From an uncultured Clostridia bacterium (GTDB taxonomy: Bacteria; Bacillota; Clostridia; Oscillospirales; Acutalibacteraceae), in the NCBI GenBank assembly GCA_904420155.1, contig CAJFUH010000101.1:1-15623 (forward strand): a stretch of 15,623 bases of DNA, read 5' to 3'. How positions within the stretch are numbered: position 1 is the first letter of the stretch; each line of letters opens with the position of its first letter. The notes below the pieces were generated by a model that saw only the letters and a program-made list of their open reading frames with translations, had not been told where the DNA came from and ran no database searches. Positions 1-5,315 of this stretch are shown piece after piece. A program made the position numbers and the translations under genes.

Positions 1-78
1 TTGGATGAAGTGATCGACGCCTTAATCACGGCGGACCGTGCCGCCCAGCTCAAGAAAACCATGGAAAGCCAGGAATAA
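1..78 (+). CDS. prfA: Peptide chain release factor 1, C-terminal end (partial)
   Basis: Frame 1 is open from the window edge to a TAA at 76-78 and encodes 25 residues beginning LDEVIDALITADRAAQLK. This resembles the extreme C-terminus of bacterial RF1 (compare the LDEVVEALIVEDQASKL-type ending of Bacillus RF1), the factor that terminates translation at UAA/UAG. Only the tail is present, so neither the GGQ loop nor the codon-recognition motif can be seen. The position directly upstream of a Sua5/YrdC gene supports the call, because prfA/prmC/tsaC clustering is common in Firmicutes. The start lies outside the window. The identification rests on one short stretch plus context. Confidence 0.7.
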   Translation: MDEVIDALITADRAAQLKKTMESQE

Positions 79-117
79 CAACTTGACTCCACAGCGGAAA
101 ACATGTCCTCTCAACGG

Positions 118-149
118 CCTGACGCCGTCCTTTAAAAAGCGGCGTCAGG
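118..149 (+). terminator. 10-bp stem-loop between prfA and tsaC
   Basis: CCTGACGCCG (118-127) pairs perfectly with CGGCGTCAGG (140-149) around a 12-nt loop. The sequence after it (TGTCCATTTC) is only weakly T-rich, so this may be a leaky terminator, an attenuator or an mRNA processing/stability hairpin rather than a full Rho-independent terminator. No clear promoter was found between it and tsaC. Confidence 0.45.
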
Positions 150-242
150 TGTCCATTTCGGCGTGTGCAAATAAAAAACTGTTCGGATAATCCCCGCCGT
201 AAGCACGGACGGGCAGATCAGCAAAAAGAAGTGAAAAACTAT

Positions 243-1256
243 ATGCAAACCCTAAAATTAACTTCCTCCAGGGAAGATATCCAAAAAGCAGGGGAATTTC
301 TGCGCCAAGGAAAATTGGTGGCAATCCCTACGGAAACCGTGTACGGCCTGGCGGCGGACGCCCTCAACGGCCCGGCGGTGGCGCGTATCTTTCAAGCCAA
401 AGGCCGCCCGCAGGACAATCCTCTTATTGTACATATCGCGGATCTCGCCCAAATAGACCCTCTGGTAACAGCGTTCCCCGATTCCGCCCAAAAATTGGCG
501 GAAGCGTTCTGGCCAGGCCCTCTGACTATGATTTTGCCCAAGTCGGAACGGATCCCGGTGGAGACCAGCGGCGGATTGGATACCGTGGGAATCCGCTTTC
601 CTTCCCATCCGGTAGCTTCAGCCGTTATCCGGGCGGCGGGAACCCCGTTGGCGGCTCCTTCCGCCAATCTTTCCGGCAGTCCCAGCCCTACGACCGCCTA
701 TCATGTAGAACATGATTTATCCGGAAAGATTGAAGCCATCCTAGACGGGGGGCCTTGTACCGTAGGGGTGGAATCCACAGTTATTACCCTAGCGGAAGGA
801 ACGCCCCGTATCCTCCGGCCCGGCGGGATCACCTGGGAGCAGCTGCAAGCGGTATTGGGCCAGGTGGAAGTGGATCACGCGGTACTCCATCAGCTGGAAC
901 AAGGAGAAAGGGCCGCTTCCCCGGGGATGAAATACAAACACTATGCGCCGAAAGCCCGGATTATTCTGGTGGAAGGGGAACCCTATGTGGAGTATGTCAA
1001 TGCCCATCAGGGGGACGGGACGGCGGCCCTGTGCTATCGGGAAGATTGCGCCGCCCTCCATGTTCCTTCGGTATCCTTTGGCGCCGCCGGGGATTACGCT
1101 TCCCAGGCGCGGGAACTATTCGACGCCCTGCGGCATTTGGACGACATGGGGGCACGGGTGGTATACGCCCGCTGTCCCCAACCCCAAGGGGTCGGGATGG
1201 CGGTATATAACCGCTTGATCCGTGCCGCAGGATTTGAGGTGTTGCGTATTGATTAA
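243..1256 (+). CDS. tsaC: Threonylcarbamoyl-AMP synthase (Sua5/YrdC/YwlC family)
   Basis: This 337-aa cytoplasmic enzyme makes threonylcarbamoyl-AMP from threonine, bicarbonate and ATP, the first step of t6A37 modification of ANN-decoding tRNAs. The YrdC domain covers about residues 8-200, with PTETVYGLAADAL (29-41), KGRPQDNPL (53-61), FWPGPLT (89-95), GIRFPSHP (116-123) and the nucleotide-site SANLSG (140-145). The linker SPGMKYKHYAP (226-236) and a Sua5-type C-terminal domain follow, so this is the long Sua5 form and not the short E. coli TsaC. An in-frame GTG at 165 would add 26 residues unlike the family, so ATG 243 is preferred; the RBS is weak (AAGAAGTG region). The 3' end overlaps coaE by 8 nt. 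Confidence 0.93.
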   Translation: MQTLKLTSSREDIQKAGEFLRQGKLVAIPTETVYGLAADALNGPAVARIFQAKGRPQDNPLIVHIADLAQIDPLVTAFPDSAQKLAEAFWPGPLTMILPKSERIPVETSGGLDTVGIRFPSHPVASAVIRAAGTPLAAPSANLSGSPSPTTAYHVEHDLSGKIEAILDGGPCTVGVESTVITLAEGTPRILRPGGITWEQLQAVLGQVEVDHAVLHQLEQGERAASPGMKYKHYAPKARIILVEGEPYVEYVNAHQGDGTAALCYREDCAALHVPSVSFGAAGDYASQARELFDALRHLDDMGARVVYARCPQPQGVGMAVYNRLIRAAGFEVLRID

Positions 1257-1887
1257 AAAATCATTTCGATTGGGGCTGACCGGCCCCACCGGTTCCGGAA
1301 AAAGTACTGCCGCCAAAGCGGCTTTAGCATGGGGGGCGCGGATCGTGGACGCCGACCAGGTAGCCCGCCAGGTGGTACAGCCTGGAACCCCCTGTCTGGA
1401 AGAATTGGCAGAGGCTTTTGGGAGGGATATTCTTCTCCCGGACGGAACGCTCCAACGAGCCTTGTTGGCCCGCCGCGCATTCTCCTCCCCGGAGCTGACA
1501 AAACAGCTCAACGCCATCACACATCCTTGGATTACCCGGGAGGTTGAACGGCAAATAGAGGCGTTCGCAAAAGAGGAAAGCGCTATCATCGTGCTGGACG
1601 CCCCTTTGTTATATGAGAGCGGGGAGGACGTTTTATGCGATGCAGTGGCCGTCGTGACGGCCCCGGAAGAAATCCGACTGCGCCGCATTATGCAGCGGGA
1701 CGGGATCAACCTGGAACAGGCCAGGCAGCGGATTTCCGCTCAACCGGAACAAGTATTTTATACCCAAAAAGCGGACTATATATTAGATGGTTCGGGACAG
1801 CCCGACCGCTTGTACCAGGCCACTTATCAATTGTTGGACGCGTTACGGGAGGATCAGCATGACAAAAGGAATGAAACGCCTTTGTAA
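1249..1887 (+). CDS. coaE: Dephospho-CoA kinase
   Basis: This 212-aa kinase catalyses the last step of coenzyme A synthesis, ATP-dependent phosphorylation of the 3'-OH of dephospho-CoA. Seen in sequence: P-loop GPTGSGKST (12-20), the family motif VDADQVARQ (33-41), ITHPW (90-94) and LDAPLLYESG (116-125), then the LID/arginine region RLRRIMQRDG (143-152). The length is normal for CoaE. The start is inferred to be TTG at 1249: a GAGGTG ribosome binding site (1236-1241) sits 7 nt upstream and the product begins MIKKSFRLGLTG, as in homologues. A GTG at 1222 is possible but lacks a good RBS. It overlaps the end of tsaC and the start of the next gene, which suggests translational coupling. Confidence 0.93.
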   Translation: MIKKSFRLGLTGPTGSGKSTAAKAALAWGARIVDADQVARQVVQPGTPCLEELAEAFGRDILLPDGTLQRALLARRAFSSPELTKQLNAITHPWITREVERQIEAFAKEESAIIVLDAPLLYESGEDVLCDAVAVVTAPEEIRLRRIMQRDGINLEQARQRISAQPEQVFYTQKADYILDGSGQPDRLYQATYQLLDALREDQHDKRNETPL

Positions 1888-2437
1888 AGGGATTTGCCTG
1901 CTATTGGTGTTAGCGGTTGTGGGAATCGGCATCTACCAGGCTTACTTTTTCTTTTTAAAAAAGGCATATCCTATGGAATATCAGGATATTGTCACCCAGC
2001 AAGCGGAAAAATATCAGGTAGAACCCGCTTTGATCTATGCAGTAATCCGTTCGGAAAGTAATTTCCGTCCAGAAGTGGAATCCAGCGCCGGGGCCATTGG
2101 GCTGATGCAGCTTACGCCGGAAACGTTCGAGTGGCTCCAAACCAAGATTAATACCGGGGAACCTATGGATAAAAGCGCCCTGGCCGACCCCACAATCAAT
2201 ATTGAATACGGCGTATATCTGCTGTCTTTGCTCAGCAGCCGCTACGACAGTGAAATCACCATTCTGTGCGCTTATAACGCGGGAATGGGAAACGCAGACC
2301 GATGGCTGCAGGATACGGAAACCTCCTCGGATGGGAAGACCATCACCGCTATCCCGTATCCAGAAACGAAGAGTTATGTAGACCGGGTGCTGCAAAGTAA
2401 GGAAATGTATCAAAAATTATATGGAGATCAATTATAA
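1859..2437 (+). CDS. Membrane-anchored lytic transglycosylase (SLT domain)
   Basis: This 192-aa protein has one N-terminal hydrophobic segment (about residues 11-31, after MTKGMKRLCKG) and a soluble SLT domain from about residue 40. It is probably anchored in the cytoplasmic membrane and faces the wall. Such enzymes cleave the MurNAc-GlcNAc bond of peptidoglycan non-hydrolytically, giving 1,6-anhydro-MurNAc. The catalytic Glu is probably E66 in IRSESNFRP; GAIGLMQLTP (78-87) and CAYNAGMG (137-144) are classic SLT motifs. ATG 1859 is preferred because GGGAGGA (1847-1853) lies 5 nt upstream; ATG 1871 is an alternative. The gene starts 29 nt inside coaE and ends 14 nt before the next gene. Confidence 0.9.
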   Translation: MTKGMKRLCKGICLLLVLAVVGIGIYQAYFFFLKKAYPMEYQDIVTQQAEKYQVEPALIYAVIRSESNFRPEVESSAGAIGLMQLTPETFEWLQTKINTGEPMDKSALADPTINIEYGVYLLSLLSSRYDSEITILCAYNAGMGNADRWLQDTETSSDGKTITAIPYPETKSYVDRVLQSKEMYQKLYGDQL

Positions 2438-2451
2438 GGAGGAATGCTATC

Positions 2452-3870
2452 ATGTCAAAAAAGACAGAAGCGGAACAGCTCAAAGAGCAGCTGCTCATGA
2501 CCCGGAAACACGGGGTATATCAATTGGATGATGATAAGGTGAAGGAAGCGGATGACTTTTGCGAGCCATATAAAAAATTCCTGAACAAATGCAAGACAGA
2601 ACGGGAAGTGGTGGCCCATACCATCAAACAAGCCAAGAAAGCGGGCTTTACGGAGTTTGACGTCGGCAAAAAATATAAGCCCGGGGATAAAGTGTATGTG
2701 AACAACCGCAACAAAGCGCTTTTGCTGGCGGTAATCGGGAAAAACCGCAGCAAAAACGGCGTTCGCATTGCAGCGGCCCATATCGATTCCCCTCGTCTGG
2801 ATCTAAAACCCAACCCGCTGTATGAGGCGAATGAGCTTGGGCTGTTCAAAACCCATTATTACGGCGGAATCAAGAAGTACCAATGGACGGCCCTCCCCCT
2901 CTCCCTCCATGGAAAGGTGATCCGCAAAGACGGCACCAGCGTGGAAATCAATCTGGGCGAGGATGAAAATGATCCCTGTTTCTGCGTGACCGATCTTCTA
3001 CCCCACCTGGCCAGCGAGCAGATGGGAAAGACCATGTCCAAAGGCTTTACGGGTGAGGATCTAAACATTCTCATCGGAAGCCGCCCCTTCCGGGACGATA
3101 AGGGTTCGGAGTTGGTGAAGCTCAACCTGATGAAGCTGATCCATGAGAAGTACGGCATTGTAGAAGGGGATTTCCTGTCTGCGGAACTGGTGATGGTACC
3201 GGCCCTTCCCGTCCGGGATATCGGTTTTGACCGCAGCATGATCGGCGGATATGGACACGACGACCGCGTATGCGCCTATCCGGCGATGATGGCGGCTATG
3301 GATTGCAAAGCCCCGGAAAGCACCGTGGTGACTGTACTGGCGGATAAAGAGGAAGTGGGAAGCGATGGCAATACCGGCCTGAACTCCTCTTTCTTACGCT
3401 ATTTCATTGCGGATCTGGCCATGCAGGACGGCCTGGAGGCCCGCCATGTACTGTCAAAATCCAAATGCCTATCCGCAGACGTCAACGCGGCCTTTGATCC
3501 CACCTATGCCAGCATGTATGAATCCAATAACAGCTGTTTCCTGAATAACGGCGTGGTCATTACCAAATATACCGGACATGGCGGAAAATACGATACTTCG
3601 GACGCTTCTGCGGAATTTATGGGAGAAATCCGCCGACTGATGGAATCCAACCAGATTATGTGGCAGTCCGGCGAACTGGGCAAAGTGGACGGAGGCGGCG
3701 GAGGAACCGTGGCCAAGTACATTGCCAACCTCAACGTGGATGTAGTTGACCTGGGAGTCCCGGTACTTTCCATGCATTCCCCCTTTGAAGTGGTCTCCAA
3801 AATTGACGTATATATGGCTTACCGCGCTTTCTTGGAATTCTTCCAGGCTAAGGAAAAGAAAGAAAAATAA
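2452..3870 (+). CDS. M18-family aminopeptidase (aspartyl aminopeptidase type)
   Basis: This 472-aa protein is a cytosolic dinuclear-metal aminopeptidase of family M18, expected to remove N-terminal (often acidic) residues from peptides. Visible active-site elements are AAHIDSPRLDLKP (108-120) with H110 and D112, GHDDRV (268-273) with the bridging Asp, ADKEEVGSDGNTG (297-309) with the catalytic and ligand Glu pair, and the C-terminal ligand in SMHSPFEVVS (440-449). The length fits the bacterial family. An excellent AAGGAGG (2436-2442) overlaps the stop codon of the preceding gene and sits 9 nt before ATG. It appears to be the last gene of the cluster. No convincing terminator follows directly; a long repeat region does. 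Confidence 0.94.
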   Translation: MSKKTEAEQLKEQLLMTRKHGVYQLDDDKVKEADDFCEPYKKFLNKCKTEREVVAHTIKQAKKAGFTEFDVGKKYKPGDKVYVNNRNKALLLAVIGKNRSKNGVRIAAAHIDSPRLDLKPNPLYEANELGLFKTHYYGGIKKYQWTALPLSLHGKVIRKDGTSVEINLGEDENDPCFCVTDLLPHLASEQMGKTMSKGFTGEDLNILIGSRPFRDDKGSELVKLNLMKLIHEKYGIVEGDFLSAELVMVPALPVRDIGFDRSMIGGYGHDDRVCAYPAMMAAMDCKAPESTVVTVLADKEEVGSDGNTGLNSSFLRYFIADLAMQDGLEARHVLSKSKCLSADVNAAFDPTYASMYESNNSCFLNNGVVITKYTGHGGKYDTSDASAEFMGEIRRLMESNQIMWQSGELGKVDGGGGGTVAKYIANLNVDVVDLGVPVLSMHSPFEVVSKIDVYMAYRAFLEFFQAKEKKEK

Positions 3871-3907
3871 AAGGGATCAGGAACTTCTTTTAGAGATGAA
3901 AAAGCCA

Positions 3908-4104
3908 CCTGCGGTGGGGTACGTCGCGCGCCTGCGGCGGGTACATCGCGCACCGGGCTTTCTCTAAAAAGAACCAAGCCGCCCGCGCGCCTGCGGCGGG
4001 CGCATCGCGCACGGGGCATTTCCTGGCAAAAACCGGGTTGCCCGCGCTTAAACTTAAAAGTTTTGCTCAAGCTTTTCCACGCCTGCGGCGGGCACGTCGC
4101 GCAC
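3908..4104. repeat. GC-rich tandem repeat, four copies of CCTGCGGCGGG motif
   Basis: A 23-26-bp unit with core CCTGCGGCGGG followed by CRTCGCGCACCG occurs at 3908 (degenerate: CCTGCGGTGGGG), 3931, 3990 and 4082. Copies at 3931 and 3990 are 59 bp apart. Copies at 3990 and 4082 are 92 bp apart because the last interval gains an A+T-rich block ending in GTTTTGCTCAAGCTTTT. Segments between copies share a looser pattern (GGGCTTT...AAAAAGAACC...GCCGCCC). No coding potential is credible on either strand. It resembles dispersed intergenic repeats I associate with Oscillospiraceae genomes, which is recall and was not searched. Confidence 0.8.
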
Positions 4105-4169
4105 CGAACTTTTTTTGAAAACGACCTGATCTGCCCGCGTCTAAACTCAAAAGTTTTGCTCAAGCTTTT
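4040..4169. repeat. 37-bp direct repeat, two copies 93 bp apart
   Basis: The segment 4040-4076 (starting GCCCGCG and ending TTTTGCTCAAGCTTTT) recurs at 4133-4169 with 34 of 37 bases identical by eye. The 93-bp interval is close to the 92-bp spacing of the GC-rich motif copies at 3990 and 4082, so together they form two units of a roughly 93-bp tandem repeat. The internal AAACTTAAAAGTTT is itself palindromic. Confidence 0.8.
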
Positions 4170-4318
4170 TCAAAAGCTTGCGGGGGGTCCTGGGGGCGGA
4201 GCCACCAGGTCGTCCTCCGCAGAGGACGAAACACCCAAGCATTCCCAAAGCTCAGGAGGGGAGTTCAAACCATCCGGGGGATGGTTTGAACGTGGGGAAC
4301 CCTAGCGAGGGGTTCCCC
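4161..4318. repeat. Cluster of five consecutive stem-loops
   Basis: Five perfect or near-perfect hairpins follow one another. CAAGCTTTT/AAAAGCTTG lies at 4161-4180. CCTGG/CCAGG enclosing GGC-GGA-GCC lies at 4189-4209. CGTCCTC/GAGGACG with a CGCA loop lies at 4211-4228. GTTCAAACCATCC/GGATGGTTTGAAC, a 13-bp stem with a GGG loop, lies at 4263-4291. GGGGAACCC/GGGTTCCCC with a 7-nt loop lies at 4294-4318. The last two would be strong transcription or mRNA structures, but none is followed by a clear T-tract on the plus strand. No promoter or coding sequence was identified here. Confidence 0.8.
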
Positions 4319-4383
4319 ATCCTCCCTCTCTTGTATCATTCATCAACTTCCCTTTCCCACAGATTTTTATTGTTAGAAAAACA

Positions 4384-4479
4384 AAATCCCGCAGATAGTT
4401 TTAAAGCGCACCAAAACGTTAGAGATGGCATGGCCAATCTAACAAATGAGGTACGATTCAAAAGACTTCTGCGGGATTT
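4384..4479. repeat. 96-bp imperfect palindrome (MITE-like or long bidirectional terminator)
   Basis: The terminal 12-bp inverted repeats AAATCCCGCAGA (4384-4395) and TCTGCGGGATTT (4468-4479) enclose two further collinear stems: GTTAGA/TCTAAC (4418-4423 with 4438-4443) and TGGC/GCCA (4426-4429 with 4433-4436) around an ATG loop. The arms between stems are 22 and 24 nt and also look alike when one is reverse-complemented. A-rich and T-rich flanks (AAAAAC on the left, CTTTTTT on the right) would let it end transcription in both directions. On the minus strand it begins 28 nt past the stop of the gene that ends at 4507. No clear target-site duplication was seen. Confidence 0.65.
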
Positions 4480-4506
4480 CTTTTTTAGGGCTGCACGGTA
4501 TGTGCT

Positions 4507-4827
4507 CTACTGCATTACATCGCTGTTTTTGTTGATGAAATAATATACAATTCCCAGTTGGATGGCGGCAACGATAATCAAGAAGATGATATTCACACCT
4601 TTAGCAAAACTGACTAGTCCTGAAAGAGTCTGTACCCCAACCATCACAAAGAATCCCGCCTTTCTACGATTTAATAACAATATCGCGCCGACTACCATCG
4701 CGACGCCGCATAGAGTTGATACTATCCGATCATCCAACGGGATTCTAGGGAGTCTCAGTGTATTGATAGTACCCAAACCATTTCCAATCAAAACCAGCCA
4801 AAACCAGACCTTTGCACCTGTTGTCAT
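4507..4827 (-). CDS. Small four-helix integral membrane protein of unknown function
   Basis: This 106-aa hydrophobic protein is not recognised. Four membrane segments are visible at about residues 6-24, 35-52, 58-74 and 78-98, separated by short charged loops (LPRIPLDDR, NRRKAG, AKG) and ending in a polar tail NKNSDVMQ. ATG at 4827 is chosen because GGAGGG (plus-strand 4833-4838) lies 5 nt upstream; a TTG at 4848 is in frame but poorly placed. A consensus-like promoter and operator-like repeats lie upstream, shared with the divergent Xre regulator, so it is the likely target of that regulator. Stress protection, immunity or envelope sensing are possible, but nothing in the sequence decides between them. 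Confidence 0.8.
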   Translation of the reverse strand: MTTGAKVWFWLVLIGNGLGTINTLRLPRIPLDDRIVSTLCGVAMVVGAILLLNRRKAGFFVMVGVQTLSGLVSFAKGVNIIFLIIVAAIQLGIVYYFINKNSDVMQ

Positions 4828-4889
4828 AAAATCCCTCCAAAATTCCAAATTTTTTCCTCTGCATAAACTAGTTTATTTTGAGTATGTTT

Positions 4890-4918
4890 ATTTTAGCGAA
4901 TTTTTCACTAAAAGTCAA
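4890..4918 (-). promoter_or_regulatory. Sigma-A-type promoter of the small membrane protein gene
   Basis: Read on the minus strand, TTGACT (plus 4913-4918) is followed after exactly 17 nt by TAAAAT (plus 4890-4895). This would give a leader of roughly 55 nt before ATG 4827. The 17-bp spacer is occupied by the first operator-like repeat, so a bound protein would block RNA polymerase. Confidence 0.75.
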
Positions 4919-4960
4919 TAGCGAAATTTTCGCTAAAACCCAGCAGCGAAAAATTTTCTA
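4892..4960. promoter_or_regulatory. Three operator-like repeats with 25-bp period between divergent genes
   Basis: AGCGAA occurs at 4895, 4920 and 4945, exactly 25 bp apart. Each copy starts a palindrome: the middle one is perfect (TAGCGAAATTTTCGCTA, 4919-4935), the first (4892-4912) has one asymmetric pair with arms TTTAGCGAA and TTCACTAAA, and the third (4945-4960, AGCGAAAAATTTTCTA) is degraded. Site 1 fills the spacer of the minus-strand promoter. Site 2 lies just upstream of its -35. Site 3 lies upstream of the TATAAT of the plus-strand gene. This is the layout of a repressor that controls both divergent genes. Confidence 0.75.
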
Positions 4961-4963
4961 ACC

Positions 4964-4969
4964 TATAAT
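4964..4969 (+). promoter_or_regulatory. -10 box of the Xre-type regulator gene
   Basis: A perfect TATAAT lies 34 nt before ATG 5003. No good -35 hexamer is found 16-18 nt upstream (the region reads CCAGCAGC), so the promoter is probably weak or factor-dependent. The third operator-like repeat occupies the spacer/-35 side, which fits autorepression. Confidence 0.55.
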
Positions 4970-5002
4970 CTTGTCATTCTCTCAGGAAAGGAGTTATTTG
5001 AC

Positions 5003-5215
5003 ATGTATCAACGGATACGCAATCTGAGGGAAGACAGGGATTTAACGCAAACGCAGATGGGAAAAATCTTATCCTGTAGCCAACGGGTTTACAGCAACTA
5101 CGAGCGCGGGGACATCGATATCCCCACCGCCATCCTGATCAAGCTGGCGGATTTCTACGACGTTTCTGTAGATTACCTGTTGAACCGGACAGATAACCCC
5201 AAAATGGCGAGATAA
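5003..5215 (+). CDS. Xre/Cro-type helix-turn-helix regulator, single-domain
   Basis: This 70-aa protein consists almost wholly of one HTH_3 (Cro/C1-type) domain: IRNLREDRDLTQTQMGKIL (6-24) forms the first helices, CSQRVYSNYERG (25-36) the recognition region, and PTAILIKLADFYDVSVDYLLNR (41-62) the closing helices typical of this family. There is no effector, peptidase or dimer-extension domain, so it probably acts as a simple dimeric repressor. AAAGGAG (4987-4993) lies 9 nt before ATG. The palindromic repeats between it and the divergent membrane-protein gene are its probable operators. A perfect terminator follows at 5253. Confidence 0.9.
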   Translation: MYQRIRNLREDRDLTQTQMGKILSCSQRVYSNYERGDIDIPTAILIKLADFYDVSVDYLLNRTDNPKMAR

Positions 5216-5252
5216 CCCATCGCCGTCAGGCTTTTAAAGCTTCTGGCGCACA

Positions 5253-5291
5253 AAAAATCCCCGCAGAGACAAAATCTCTGCGGGGATTTTT
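5253..5291. terminator. Bidirectional Rho-independent terminator
   Basis: A perfect 17-bp stem, AAAAATCCCCGCAGAGA (5253-5269) with TCTCTGCGGGGATTTTT (5275-5291), has a 5-nt CAAAA loop. A- and T-tracts on both sides make it work in either direction. It separates the convergent regulator gene (ending 5215) and pyruvate kinase gene (ending 5316). Its core ATCCCCGCAGA resembles the ends of the 96-bp palindrome at 4384. Confidence 0.92.
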
Positions 5292-5315
5292 ACGGTATTA
5301 TGTTTACTGGCTATT

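Noticed and set aside
83..111. Promoter starting TTGACT ahead of tsaC
   Set aside because: No acceptable -10 hexamer at 16-18 nt (TCCTCT at that place), so the -35-like word is probably chance.
1116..1709. Minus-strand frame of 197 codons opposite tsaC and coaE
   Set aside because: It lies wholly opposite two well-supported genes and has no domain or RBS support.
3908..4104. CRISPR array
   Set aside because: Repeats are unequal in spacing (23, 59 and 92 bp), diverge internally, and the intervening segments resemble each other instead of being unique spacers. No cas gene nearby.
3819..4163. Minus-strand open frame of 114 codons across the GC-rich repeats
   Set aside because: It overlaps the end of the M18 gene, consists of translated repeat units rich in Arg, Pro and Cys, and has no family resemblance. 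It is an artefact of repeats lacking stops.
4063..4543. Plus-strand frames of 80 and 121 codons in the repeat and palindrome region
   Set aside because: They run through strong hairpins and the 96-bp palindrome and give low-complexity proline/glycine/serine-rich products with no domain. No coding signal.
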